Below, one piece after another: positions 8,108-17,436 of a stretch of 64,000 bases of DNA (positions within the stretch are counted from its first letter, which is position 1; every line of letters begins with the position of its first letter). The DNA comes from Candidatus Poribacteria bacterium. GTDB taxonomy: Bacteria; Poribacteria; WGA-4E; WGA-3G. The notes below the pieces were generated by a model. That model had not been told where the DNA came from. It saw only the letters and a list, made by a program, of their open reading frames with translations, and ran no database searches. The position numbers and the translations under genes were made by a program. The DNA lies in NCBI GenBank assembly GCA_007571305.1, contig RKRR01000140.1, forward strand, positions 1 through 64,000, in the 5' to 3' direction.

Positions 8108-9328
8108 ATGCAGGTGAATCGGACCCAATTCATGGAAGAAGGCTATCTCATTTTCCGAGAGGTAATCCCACCGGAAGAATTGGACGCGCTTCGGGAAAGT
8201 TATGAATTAATGGTATCGCGCCAGCGGGAACTCTGGGCGCGAGAACGCACACCACAGGAACCACCGGGCGGCGTTTGGGAGACTTCGCCACAACCTCGCC
8301 TACACCTCGGACGTGATCCGCTCGCCGGGCTTGTCGATGAAAAAACGGCGAGTGCTGTCGAAATTTGGGCACACGAAAACATGCAAGGAGTCAGTAGTGA
8401 ACTGATCGGTGAGGAGGATGCCGGGGTTACCGAGATGATGCTCATGTGCAGTCCAGTTAAAGATTGTGGACCTGCTGCTTGGCATCGCGACCATCATCCC
8501 ATCGACACTGCACCATTACAAGGCTATATCAATGATATTGTGGAGACGGGACCGCGCTACGTTCAGTGGAATCTCTCACTCTATGATGATAATGTATTGT
8601 GGGTACAACCCGGCAGTCATCTCCGGGTGAATACCGAAGAAGAAAACCAACGGTTGTTGGCAGATCCGAAAGTACCACTCCCCGGTGCCGTTCAGACGCA
8701 TCTCAATGCAGGGGACGGTGTGGTTTATATCCTACCGATTTTGCATTGGGGAAGCAACTATAGTCGGAAGATGCGCCGCACGATTCACGGTGGATTTTCA
8801 AACCACACTCACCATCAAGCACGTGGATATATAGATTATCTGTCCCCGGAAGTGCGAGAGATGTTCGATCGGTGGAATGATCGTAGCAATCAAATGCAAG
8901 TATGGACCGAAAATGCGCTCCGAGCTACTCTAGAAAAGAATGCTGCTGCCTACCACGCAGCACTTGAAAACCTGCACCCAAGCAGGGGCGAAAAAGGGAA
9001 GATGCTCTCAACCGTCTTTTTGTGTAAAGCCGCTTGCTTCGTGGCACTCGAGTACGGCTATGAACTTCCAGAAATCCCGGATGAACTTCGGAATCGTGGC
9101 AAGGGTTTCCACCCAATCACCCTCAACTGGGGCCCTCCCTTCGCTGAACGATTCACGAAAGGGGAAGCGGGAACATTGTGGAAAAGGTTTCAGCCGCTCG
9201 ACGCTCTACTCAAAACCGATGAAGAACTGTATCTACCCGGTTTCCAATCTGGTCCGATGCATTACTATTTCAATGAAATGCCAGTTAATTTCGGTGTCGC
9301 AGATTTCATCAAAACGTGGGAACTATAG
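8108..9328 (+). CDS. Phytanoyl-CoA dioxygenase family protein
   Basis: A 406-residue Fe(II)/2-oxoglutarate-dependent oxygenase of the PhyH family. The iron ligands are visible: the HxD of AAWHRDHH (about residues 126-128) and a distal histidine in LHWGSNYSRKMRR near 214, with a nearby arginine for 2-oxoglutarate. It opens with FMEEGYLIFREVIPPEE, the usual PhyH N-terminal segment. Beyond the double-stranded helix it carries about 150 extra C-terminal residues. It follows the SDR gene closely, suggesting hydroxylation coupled to dehydrogenation of a small substrate. Confidence 0.85.
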   Translation: MQVNRTQFMEEGYLIFREVIPPEELDALRESYELMVSRQRELWARERTPQEPPGGVWETSPQPRLHLGRDPLAGLVDEKTASAVEIWAHENMQGVSSELIGEEDAGVTEMMLMCSPVKDCGPAAWHRDHHPIDTAPLQGYINDIVETGPRYVQWNLSLYDDNVLWVQPGSHLRVNTEEENQRLLADPKVPLPGAVQTHLNAGDGVVYILPILHWGSNYSRKMRRTIHGGFSNHTHHQARGYIDYLSPEVREMFDRWNDRSNQMQVWTENALRATLEKNAAAYHAALENLHPSRGEKGKMLSTVFLCKAACFVALEYGYELPEIPDELRNRGKGFHPITLNWGPPFAERFTKGEAGTLWKRFQPLDALLKTDEELYLPGFQSGPMHYYFNEMPVNFGVADFIKTWEL

Positions 9329-9347
9329 GCTACCAATCGCTTAACGA

Positions 9348-9514
9348 TAACCCAAGTCGCTACGGACACGTTTTTCGGAAACCGACAGATGCTGTTTTTC
9401 AGCGAAAATCCTTTAGGCACAGGAAACCAACGGTCTCCTATGCTACATATTTGTGGGCATTTATGCACAGGAAACCAACAGTTTCCTATGCTATAGAACT
9501 GGCGACTTGAGTTA
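9348..9514. repeat. Repeat family B, full copy
   Basis: About 167 bases bounded by imperfect inverted ends (left TAACCCAAGTCGC, right GGCGACTTGAGTTA). It contains GTTTTTCGGAAACCGACAGATG and two internal CACAGGAAACCAAC blocks. The same ends and interior recur at 19984-20147. It has no coding capacity, and size and ends are those of a MITE-like element. It lies between the PhyH gene and the convergent isomerase gene. Confidence 0.65.
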
Positions 9515-9515
9515 A

Positions 9516-10310
9516 CTATAGCGGCAAACCGAGCATCCCACTCAGATAGAAATACGCTTCCTCAGTATAACGCGGCAGATTTTCCGGATCTTCGACTTCC
9601 AACTCCAACGTTAGGTCGCCTTGGTAGTCTATTTCTTGGAGCGTTTCGATAATTTGCTTGAGTTTGAGTTCACCCCGTCCGATACCGACAGATACAGTAC
9701 CGAGATGGTCTTTGAGATGCACGGCATAGATACGGGAACCGAATTGACGAATCGCGGCAAGTGTATCGACCCCTGACGAGTGGAAATGTCCTGTATCTAT
9801 GCATACCCCGACTCGTTCGTCGGGAATAGCGTCTAAAATCGTTTGGAAATCCTCCGGTTGTTCAAGCACATTTCCGTGGTGTGGTTCAAGCGTCAACTTG
9901 ATTTGACTCTCTGCTGGCATACGTTGCAATACTTCGCCCACACAAGAGGCAACCCTGGCCAACGCCCCGGGTTCTGTTCTCGGTTGTGCCCCACTCGTTG
10001 TTAGGTGCGTCGCACCGAGTCCTTCAGCGATTTCGACACACCGCGCGATCGCTCCTGCGCGGGCATCAACATCGGCATTGTCCTGTCCACCCCATCCGGG
10101 CGGATAGAGTCCAGCGCATTTCATACCGGATGCGTCGACCTTTGCCTTCATATCGTTTATGTCAAGAGCATGGGCAGCGTCAATACTCCAGATGAGCGGT
10201 CCATGAATCTCCATCAATCGGTAGCCGATCTGTGGTGCATATTCTAAAGTTGCGGCGACCTCATCTTCAGCGTAGCCGCGGTAACAGATAGAAGCACAGA
10301 TAATGTCCAT
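9516..10310 (-). CDS. Xylose-isomerase-like TIM barrel (sugar phosphate isomerase/epimerase)
   Basis: A 264-residue protein of the AP-endonuclease-2/xylose isomerase-like superfamily. Metal-ligand motifs line up in order: LTLEPHH, CIDTGHFHSSG, AVHLKDH and a closing LTLELEVEDPE, with GRGELKLKQI as the family's GxGxxdf-like turn. Members isomerise or epimerise keto sugars, inositol derivatives or hydroxypyruvate. The ATG ending at 10310 is preferred; a TTG three codons upstream has no better ribosome site (AAAGGAG lies about 30 bases away). Substrate unknown. Confidence 0.8.
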   Translation of the reverse strand: MDIICASICYRGYAEDEVAATLEYAPQIGYRLMEIHGPLIWSIDAAHALDINDMKAKVDASGMKCAGLYPPGWGGQDNADVDARAGAIARCVEIAEGLGATHLTTSGAQPRTEPGALARVASCVGEVLQRMPAESQIKLTLEPHHGNVLEQPEDFQTILDAIPDERVGVCIDTGHFHSSGVDTLAAIRQFGSRIYAVHLKDHLGTVSVGIGRGELKLKQIIETLQEIDYQGDLTLELEVEDPENLPRYTEEAYFYLSGMLGLPL

Positions 10311-10407
10311 ACGTTTCAATATTGGCTTACAAACTTCGCCAATCTCCTTTTTAATTGTTCACAAGGCATTTAATGAAGCAATTGGTTTATTAAGGTAAAA
10401 TCAAAAA

Positions 10408-10818
10408 ATGATTCAGCACATCGAAATAACCTTGCCCGAATATCCGCGCGGTTTCCATCTCGTCACTGATGAAATTATGAAATCGCTCGGTGAATTACCG
10501 AAAGAAGGTATCCTACACCTGTTCATTAAGCATACCTCAGCAGGCTTGACGATCAACGAAAACGCAGATCCGACGGTGCGTGAAGACTTCGCCAAGAGTT
10601 TCGACCATCTCGTCAAGGAACGTGAACCCTTCTATAAACACACAATAGAGGGTGATGACGATATGCCAGCACATATCAAAGCATCCCTCGTTGGTTTTAC
10701 CGTCTCCGTTCCGATCACCAACCACCGTCTCAATTTAGGGATATGGCAGGGCATATACCTGTGTGAATTCCGAAACAGCGGTGGCAGGCGAAACCTAACA
10801 GCAACACTGTATTTTTAA
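10408..10818 (+). CDS. YjbQ/UPF0047 family protein
   Basis: A 136-residue member of the UPF0047 (YjbQ) family, complete and of normal length. The hallmark KHTSAGLTINENADPTV (about residues 41-57) contains the conserved histidine and the acidic site. HIKASLVG (about 90-97) and LNLGIWQGIYLCEFR (about 108-122) complete the pattern. Some members have weak thiamine-phosphate synthase activity when overproduced; the physiological role is unsettled. It is divergent from the isomerase gene and followed at once by a family C repeat. Confidence 0.9.
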   Translation: MIQHIEITLPEYPRGFHLVTDEIMKSLGELPKEGILHLFIKHTSAGLTINENADPTVREDFAKSFDHLVKEREPFYKHTIEGDDDMPAHIKASLVGFTVSVPITNHRLNLGIWQGIYLCEFRNSGGRRNLTATLYF

Positions 10819-10819
10819 T

Positions 10820-10939
10820 AGGACTTACGCATGCTGCTCTTTTGTAGCATAACCTGTTAGGTTGTGCCGCGAGAACACTTGTCTTTTTTGAGGTTCTGCC
10901 TTTCACAAAGCGTACTAGGGTCAAAATTGCGTAAGTCCT
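10820..10939. repeat. Repeat family C, copy 1
   Basis: A 120-base element with near-perfect inverted ends (AGGACTTACGCA and TGCGTAAGTCCT). The interior is the reverse complement of the copy at 20152-20271, including GCTCTTTTGTAGCA and the AAAGCGT block. It begins one base after the yjbQ stop codon. It is non-coding and MITE-like. Confidence 0.7.
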
Positions 10940-10942
10940 GTT

Positions 10943-11027
10943 TAATATACCTTGCGGCTCTGCGAGGTCAAGGGTAAATAACGCCACTCGACGCATATTC
11001 GCCTGTGCCGTTGTTGCAGGCTTTTTA
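10943..11027. repeat. Repeat family D, copy 1
   Basis: A stretch bounded by ATACCTTGCGG on the left and GTGCCGTTGTTGCAGGCT on the right. The same two blocks in the same order bracket 11790-11993 and about 18648-18732, so this looks like a third dispersed repeat with a variable interior. It follows family C directly and lies before the isomerase gene's 3' end. Confidence 0.4.
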
Positions 11028-11030
11028 ATT

Positions 11031-11789
11031 TTACAAAGCGTTATAGAGTTCTATATGCCGTTGCAGCACCACATCTGAATCCGGGGGATTGATGACCTCA
11101 ATAGAAACAAACCCGTCGTATCCATCTTGTGCGAGAAGTGTAAGTGAATCTTTCTCGGTGTCTGGTAAGGGACCGCTGTCCCCGAAGTTGACATGTGCAT
11201 GTCGCACCTTGCCTCGGAGATGCACATAAGCGACATTGATGGATTCTCCATGTCGAACATGATGCGCAGCGTGCCAATTCGCAAAGGTGTTCTGCGCTTC
11301 CGCTCGATACAAGGTCTCCGTTACGTAACTCGCAATGAGGTTGCCGTGTGTCTCCAAACAGAGCGCGACCCCTGCATCGCCAGCCAAGCCGTCGCACGCA
11401 CGAATGCCTTCCGCTTCCCAATCCAAAGTCTGGGATACCTCAACAGGAGTTTCCGGGACCCGATCCCCAAAAATCCGAATATTCTTCGCGCCCATCGTCT
11501 CGGACAAGTCTATATATCGCTTAAGCAAATCCACCTGTTCGGCTCGTTTTTGAGCGTCCGGATCTATGAACCTCACCCCAGTCGCAATGCAGGAGAGTTG
11601 GATACCGCTATCGGCAAAGCGGCGGCGCGCCTCCTGAAGCTGCTGCGGTGTCGCATCCAACTCCACGCCGTGTCCATGATCCCACTCTACGCGGAGTTCT
11701 AAATGTTCGTAATTATAATGTTTCGCTTTGTCAATAAGTTCCGCCAGTGTTAGCGGCGGACACACAGACGACATAAAACCAAATTTCAT
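11031..11789 (-). CDS. Xylose-isomerase-like TIM barrel protein
   Basis: A 252-residue TIM-barrel protein of the sugar phosphate isomerase/epimerase type, only distantly like the one at 9516. Visible features are ELRVEWDHGHG (about 31-41), NIRIFGDR (about 104-111), LCLETHGN (about 143-150) with a likely metal-binding Glu and His, VHLRG and FVSIEVINP near the C-terminus. The start ATG has AAGGAAAA upstream. It stands alone between non-coding repeats. Substrate unknown. Confidence 0.75.
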   Translation of the reverse strand: MKFGFMSSVCPPLTLAELIDKAKHYNYEHLELRVEWDHGHGVELDATPQQLQEARRRFADSGIQLSCIATGVRFIDPDAQKRAEQVDLLKRYIDLSETMGAKNIRIFGDRVPETPVEVSQTLDWEAEGIRACDGLAGDAGVALCLETHGNLIASYVTETLYRAEAQNTFANWHAAHHVRHGESINVAYVHLRGKVRHAHVNFGDSGPLPDTEKDSLTLLAQDGYDGFVSIEVINPPDSDVVLQRHIELYNAL

Positions 11790-12016
11790 ATTTTAATTTT
11801 TCCTTGCGGATTTTTAATTTTTCCTTGCGGAGTAATGAAGTAAGTCTGAAAATTAACAGGTTCTTTCCTCCTATCCGTCCTCCATTACATTACGGACTAC
11901 AGTTTCGTTAAAATCCGCGTAATCTGTGCAATCCGTGTAATCCGCGATTCAGACGTTTTCCCTCTTAATCCCCCTGTTCCGTTGTTGCAGGCTTGTGGTT
12001 TAAGAACATTTTTGAG
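11790..12016. repeat. Intergenic repeats: family D copy 2 and ATCCGTGTAATCC block
   Basis: This gap has a tandem duplication of about 21 bases (TTTTTAATTTTTCCTTGCGGA twice, near 11794-11832). It also has an AATCCGCGTAATC/AATCCGTGTAATCC block at about 11911-11950, of a type widely scattered in bacterial genomes, and ends with CCGTTGTTGCAGGCT. Together these repeat the ends of family D. No gene or convincing terminator is seen. Confidence 0.45.
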
Positions 12017-15000
12017 TTATAGTTTCACTTCATATCTTTTAGGTTTTTCAATAGACGAACTGCCATCTCCTTGTTTTCTAACGTTAATCTTGACAGGCAA
12101 ACGTCTTGTGAGTTCATGAATGTGGCTAATGAGAAAGATGCTGCGCCCTTGCGTACGGAGCCCCTCCAGGGCAGCGATAGCAACGTCAAGCGTTTCGGCA
12201 TCAAGCGTGCCGAACCCCTCGTCAAGGAACAGCGAATTGAGTTGTGCACGTCCGCGGCTCAGATCGGCAAGCGCGAGTGCCAAAGCAAGACTCGTCAGGA
12301 ACGATTCCCCGCCGGAGAGGGTCTCAACAGGACGTTCTTCGTTGGCATTCCACCTGTCAATAACAGTCAAATTACCGATCCCTTCAACTTTAAGTTGGTA
12401 ACGATCAGAGGTGAGGTAACTCAACTGCGCGTTGGCTAAGCTACCCATCTGCTTGAACATAATCTCCAAAGCAAAATCGCGTAAGGCATTCTGTGAAATT
12501 GTGCTCTGAAGCCGCTGCCAACGTTCCAATTCCTGCTGTGCTGCACGGTGTTCGTCACCAAGTGATTCACGTTTTGCAAGTGCATTTCTCAAGTCGTCTA
12601 TTTTCTGTTGTTGTGCACCAACTTCCTGCTGCGCCGCTTGGAGTTGTTCTCCAATTTCTTCTACGTTGGCTTCAATCCGTCCCAGTGCCTCTGGGTCGAA
12701 CGGCGTTTCCTCAAATCGGGTTCGCAATTTGATGATGTCTACTTCAAGATGCTGCTTTTCACCTTCGTGAGTGTCAATTTGATCGGTGAGTTGCTGCATC
12801 TGTGGTTCATCTCGGAATGCACTGTCGTGTGCTTCAGGTGAGTCGAATCCTGCGTTTTCTAATCTGTTGAAGTAAGCCGTGCATGCTGTTTCAAATTTTT
12901 GACAGCATTCTGTATGTCGATCTCCGCAAATCCTGTGAGCGGTTTGTCTTTCGGTTAGCACGTTCTGGCTGCTCTGTAATTGTTGCTCGGCTTCGTCCCG
13001 GGTTTTCTGTTTTGCCTTTAGGTTCGCTTCTAACGCATCAATAGCAGCGTTAATCTCTGTTTCCTTCTCCACCCCTCCGGTTTTCTGACGAGCAGCATTC
13101 AAAAACGTTTCCCCCTCGAGCTGATATCTGCCTATCTCAGATTGCAATGCTTTGTATCGTTCTTTCAGATTCTCAAGGTTACCTTGATCTGCCTCAATAT
13201 TAGCGTCAAGCACTTGAAGTTGTGTTTCTGCATGACGACACTTATCTTCACATTTCCCAACTGCCTCAATTCTATCGCTAAATTGCTGCACCGCGTCAGC
13301 AGGTGCTACACTGTGAAAAACATCAGGCATGGATTCCCAAAAATGGGTTTCTGTAGCAGCAATACTCGCTTGCAAACCCGCAATAGTGTTGCTTAAATCC
13401 TCCAACTGGGTCTCTATATCGCTCAAGTCATTGGTCTCGCGTTTGATGTTGTTCTCACAGGTTTCGAGTTGCTGTGATACCATTTCGTAAATGTGCGATG
13501 CTTCCGTTCGTGCCTGCTCTGCCTCTCCGAGGCCTGCGATAGCAGTCTCCGCTGTGCTTACCTGTTCAAGTATCCAATCGGACGAAAGATTAAGGTCTGG
13601 AAAAATCTCCTTCCATTGCCTATCAAGCGACTCCTTCTCGTCTCGGAGCACCTCCGCTTCTACAGCAAGCTCCCCCAGCTGGTTGACAGCATTACGTTTA
13701 CCCTGTTCAGCCTGTATCTGCTTAGTCTTGGATACTTGCATCTGGTCTTGCGCGACTTGGACCTCGGCTTTCGCATTTTCTAAGGCTTTTTCAGCATCTT
13801 GCAGCCGTTCCTCACTTTCAGGTTCCACGACCCCGGCAGACGGATGCTCTATAGCTCCACACACCAAGCAAGGTTCTCCGATGTGAAGGTGTTGTCGGAG
13901 TTGATTGATCGGATTTGCCAACATCGCGAATCTCAGTGCCTCTTCACAACGTTCAACTGCCTCGGCAGCACACCGACATACCTCCGTTTGTTCTCGCAAT
14001 TCTTCTGTGATGTGTGTAAGCTCCACATTCAGTGTTGATTTCGTGTCAATTAATTCGCTCATCCGCTCTGATATGTTTTCCAAATCTTTTGTTATATTTT
14101 CATATCGCTGCACGACGGGTTGTGCCTGGACCAACTGTTGCTTTCGGGCAGTCCATTCTTCGCGGGTGCCTGTCGCCAATAGTTCGTTTAATTGTGTTGT
14201 GGCATCCCCTAATGTCCTCTCTGCTTCTGTTTTTTCCGAAAGATGTTCTTGTCGGATATTAGACAATTTCTCAATTTCCTGTTTCAATGATGAGATATTT
14301 TTTTCGGCGTTTGCTTTGTTCGTCAGTTCCGTTTGTAATTGCCTTTCTTGAGATATGAGTTGTTCCAAAAGCCTGGTGGTCCGGGTAAGACGTTGTTGCC
14401 GATCCGATGGAAGTGGATTATTTTGCAAAAAACATTGAGCGTCATCAATCTGTCCCTGCAACTCGTTCTGCTGCGTCTGTTTGTCGGATAATTGGTCATT
14501 CAGTGTCTCAATCTGATCGCTCAACTTCTCCAAAGTTGGTTGCCGTTTTTCTGCCTCTGCAAACCGGTTCTGTGCTTGACTTACATCCAACTTTGCATCG
14601 GCGTAAATTGGCATTTTCTGGTCCCGTTCATTCACAGCAGTTTGACAGGCTATCTCTTTTTTTTCATAAACAGCTTGATCGATTTTAACCTGCGCCTCTG
14701 CCTCGGATTTCTTCGCCGTTGCTACATGAAACTCCTTCTCTGCATCTTTCAGTTCCGATTTCGCGGTATCATACATCTGTTTTTCAGGGAGAAGACGCTG
14801 GGCTCTCTCTGCGAGTTCCCGTTCTGCTTGGAGGGTATCAATCTCCGATTGGCGATCTAAGAGAACCTGTTGTCGTTTCTCTGACGATTGGAGTTGCTCA
14901 AATTCCTTTTTGCGTTCCTCTTCACGTTGTTTTTCATCCTGAGCTTGTTGGCTCTGCGCACCTAATGTGTTGGCTTCCCTTTGTAACCTATCAAATACTG

Positions 15001-15634
15001 TCTCATCTTCTGTGAGTTGCTCACGCGAGGCTTCTGGAATTTTGTTTAGGGCATCAACTACTTCGGCATTTACTGCCTCAACCTCGTTGACCTTTTTGTT
15101 TAATGTCTGTTTAAGTAGGTCGTAGATATGGATATCCGCAGTCGCTTCGAGTATTGTACGCCTATCCTCGTTACTCGCTTTCAAGAACGCAGCAAATTCC
15201 CCTTGTGCCAACATAACTGACCGTTTGAAAGCATTGAAATCAAGGCCCAAAATGGATTCTACCTCTTGAGCAACGTTAGTGGTGATTAACTCACCAGCAT
15301 CATCAAATAATTGCGATCTCGGAGAGCGATTGCGTCTAATAGACCATGTTGCATGATAACGAGCACTGTGCGCCTCAAAATATACCTCAGCAAACCCCTC
15401 TGTTTCCCCATGACTGATAAGATGCCTCGGATGTTGACTTGTGTTTCCACTCAAGCGTGGTGTCTTTCCGTAGAGCGCGACACAAATAGCGTCCAACAAA
15501 GTCGTTTTCCCTGCCCCTGTCGGTCCGGTAATCGCGACGAGCGAAGCATCATCCAAAGGGGGATTTTCAAAGTCAAGATCAATCGGATCACGAAAACTAT
15601 TTAGATTTTTAAGTTTCAATCTGCACAGTTTCAT
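12017..15634 (-). CDS. sbcC: SbcC exonuclease subunit (Rad50-like)
   Basis: A 1205-residue SMC-type ATPase that pairs with SbcD to cleave DNA hairpins and blocked ends. Walker A GPTGAGKTTLLD is at about residues 37-48, followed by ALYGKTPRLSG. Two very long coiled coils flank a central GEPCLVCGAIEHP, the CxxC zinc hook joining two molecules. The C-terminal ATPase half has the signature ETLSGGESF, Walker B LFLDEGFGTLD and the closing ISHIHEL. Length is slightly above the usual 1050-1150. Its ATG overlaps the sbcD stop by one base (TAATG), so translation is coupled. Confidence 0.95.
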   Translation of the reverse strand: MKLCRLKLKNLNSFRDPIDLDFENPPLDDASLVAITGPTGAGKTTLLDAICVALYGKTPRLSGNTSQHPRHLISHGETEGFAEVYFEAHSARYHATWSIRRNRSPRSQLFDDAGELITTNVAQEVESILGLDFNAFKRSVMLAQGEFAAFLKASNEDRRTILEATADIHIYDLLKQTLNKKVNEVEAVNAEVVDALNKIPEASREQLTEDETVFDRLQREANTLGAQSQQAQDEKQREEERKKEFEQLQSSEKRQQVLLDRQSEIDTLQAERELAERAQRLLPEKQMYDTAKSELKDAEKEFHVATAKKSEAEAQVKIDQAVYEKKEIACQTAVNERDQKMPIYADAKLDVSQAQNRFAEAEKRQPTLEKLSDQIETLNDQLSDKQTQQNELQGQIDDAQCFLQNNPLPSDRQQRLTRTTRLLEQLISQERQLQTELTNKANAEKNISSLKQEIEKLSNIRQEHLSEKTEAERTLGDATTQLNELLATGTREEWTARKQQLVQAQPVVQRYENITKDLENISERMSELIDTKSTLNVELTHITEELREQTEVCRCAAEAVERCEEALRFAMLANPINQLRQHLHIGEPCLVCGAIEHPSAGVVEPESEERLQDAEKALENAKAEVQVAQDQMQVSKTKQIQAEQGKRNAVNQLGELAVEAEVLRDEKESLDRQWKEIFPDLNLSSDWILEQVSTAETAIAGLGEAEQARTEASHIYEMVSQQLETCENNIKRETNDLSDIETQLEDLSNTIAGLQASIAATETHFWESMPDVFHSVAPADAVQQFSDRIEAVGKCEDKCRHAETQLQVLDANIEADQGNLENLKERYKALQSEIGRYQLEGETFLNAARQKTGGVEKETEINAAIDALEANLKAKQKTRDEAEQQLQSSQNVLTERQTAHRICGDRHTECCQKFETACTAYFNRLENAGFDSPEAHDSAFRDEPQMQQLTDQIDTHEGEKQHLEVDIIKLRTRFEETPFDPEALGRIEANVEEIGEQLQAAQQEVGAQQQKIDDLRNALAKRESLGDEHRAAQQELERWQRLQSTISQNALRDFALEIMFKQMGSLANAQLSYLTSDRYQLKVEGIGNLTVIDRWNANEERPVETLSGGESFLTSLALALALADLSRGRAQLNSLFLDEGFGTLDAETLDVAIAALEGLRTQGRSIFLISHIHELTRRLPVKINVRKQGDGSSSIEKPKRYEVKL

Positions 15635-16803
15635 TACATCTCCTCAACGAGCTGGACTAATTCGCTGAATGTCTGTGCTAAGGTTTCATCCGGAAGTTGA
15701 TCGAATTTTTCTTTGTGAAATTGCGCAAATATTTTTTCGGGACGTTCCATTTCCTCAACGGAAATCGGAGGGCCCGGTTTTACTTCTGGTACTTCAATCT
15801 CAACGCTCAGCACCTCGCCCCCACGTTCACTGAATGCCTGACGAATTTCATCGCCAATGCCAACCTTCGGCTTGTCCAGTTTCAACTTAACCTGGATGTA
15901 TTTACTATCCCATGCTCCTGTCTGTGCTTCCCAAAGGATGGAATCCTCATCACCTTCAACAGTACAAAGCTCCTTGAAAACACGAACCTTGATATCCTCG
16001 TCTCGCACTAACAATCCATCATCAGAGAATTCCAGCAGATGAATTTTCTTCGAATAGCCTGTCTCGTTGAACCGCAGTGGGATTGGTGAACCTGAATACC
16101 GGATCGGGTAAGCGGCATCTTTGATTGTCTGTGGTCTGTGGAGGTGTCCAAGGGCAACATAATTCACACCCTCCGGAAAATCACTGGCGCGGATAGCAGT
16201 TGCACCACCAATTTGGATATTTCGTTCAGAATCGCCTACGTGTCCACCTTGAACGAAGAGATGTCCCATCAAAATCTTAGGGAGCTCTGCAGGCATACAG
16301 GCGACACAATCGGCGTAGAATGCCTTAAGCCATTCTCGATACCGCTCACTTCTCTCTGCCTCGGTTTCATAGGAGAGATGTCGGAGGTCGCTTTCAGATC
16401 TGATGTATGGGACAGCTGCAACCACAACGCGCGGGTTGGCGGATGGAAAGGAAAAAACACATTTGGCGGGCTTAGTAGCAACTCCGATGACGTGAATTCT
16501 ACCCATTTTGAGAAATTCGCGTGGGGCTTCCAGATGTTCGGCGGAATCGTGATTGCCAGCAATAATTACTGCAGAAGTCTCAGTTTCATTGGAAAGGCGG
16601 TAAAGAAACTGATAGTAGTGGTTCGTTGCTGCTGCTGATGGAAGGAAGGTATCAAAAATATCGCCCGAAACGAGGAGAAGATCGACCTCACGTTTTTGAA
16701 TTGTTTCAAGGAGCCAGTCTAAGAAGTGCTTGTGTTCGTCGAGTCGGGAACGTTCGTGAAGCCGTTGTCCGATGTGCCAATCGGCAGTGTGTATGATTTT
16801 CAT
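15634..16803 (-). CDS. sbcD: SbcD nuclease subunit (Mre11-like)
   Basis: A 389-residue metallophosphoesterase. Motifs are in order: HTADWHIG (about 5-12), VSGDIFDTF (about 45-53), AGNHDSAEHL (about 91-100), MGHLFVQGGH and ALGHLHRPQ, which supply the two-metal nuclease site. It is the first gene of the sbcDC pair and, with SbcC, acts in double-strand-break and hairpin processing. No ribosome binding site is evident before the ATG and no clear promoter was found in the long upstream gap. Confidence 0.95.
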   Translation of the reverse strand: MKIIHTADWHIGQRLHERSRLDEHKHFLDWLLETIQKREVDLLLVSGDIFDTFLPSAAATNHYYQFLYRLSNETETSAVIIAGNHDSAEHLEAPREFLKMGRIHVIGVATKPAKCVFSFPSANPRVVVAAVPYIRSESDLRHLSYETEAERSERYREWLKAFYADCVACMPAELPKILMGHLFVQGGHVGDSERNIQIGGATAIRASDFPEGVNYVALGHLHRPQTIKDAAYPIRYSGSPIPLRFNETGYSKKIHLLEFSDDGLLVRDEDIKVRVFKELCTVEGDEDSILWEAQTGAWDSKYIQVKLKLDKPKVGIGDEIRQAFSERGGEVLSVEIEVPEVKPGPPISVEEMERPEKIFAQFHKEKFDQLPDETLAQTFSELVQLVEEM

Positions 16804-17436
16804 AGAGGTTTGTGAATTACACCTAAGGTGGTGTCCACTGATTTTTTCTGTGATTCTTCATTTAATGGACATTTCTAAAGCGGTAAGCATCAATTTTTCC
16901 GTGAACGGATGACAACTTCATCTTAACAAATTCCAGATATATTTTCAAACAGATTCGTTATTCTACATGGTGCCATTCAGTTTGATGATTTCAGCGCAAC
17001 ACGGAAGATGCTTATCATGGCGTAACACAAGTTGTTCTTTAAGTCCTAATTTGTTAGATTCTGCCTCCGAGGGCGCAAACTAACAGTTTACGCTACAAAT
17101 TGAGGTTCTGTTAGGTAAAGTCTCTGTGCCTCGCCTTTTTAGAGGTTAGACTACGCATTATTTCCAAGCAAATTAATCATTGCACAAAAAATATGGAGTG
17201 TGATAGACTGAAAATTATTTTATAAGTCAATTGTTCTTGACGTTCTTTGTCTACGACGATTTCTTAACCTTGGTCATTTGGCACCACTCCTTGTGTAAGC
17301 CTATAGAGGTTCGTGGGACAATGTTAAGCGGTGGTTTCCGATGATTCTAAGATGAGAATTAGAACGTTAGACGGCTTCAAGGCGTACTTCATAATTTTCC
17401 CATCACTTGCAGCAGATGGGAGTAAGGAGTTAACTG
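16804..17436. other. Intergenic gap between sbcD and PhyH gene
   Basis: About 630 bases without a credible gene. Around 17020-17130 it holds GTAACACAAGTTG followed by two GTTAGATTC / CTAACAGTTTACGCTACAAA blocks that look like an eroded family B or related repeat. A clear AGTAAGGAG ribosome site precedes the PhyH start at 17437. No promoter with both good hexamers was seen. Confidence 0.4.

Noticed and set aside
11193..11702. Plus-strand frame of 169 codons opposite the isomerase
   Set aside because: No family similarity, no ribosome site, and the opposite strand has clear TIM-barrel motifs.
13491..14351. Serine-rich plus-strand frames across sbcC
   Set aside because: Antisense shadows of the SbcC coiled coil; composition is low complexity.
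17205..17310. Minus-strand mini-frame MTKVKKSS with a GGAG site
   Set aside because: Only eight codons and no homology; not supportable as a gene.
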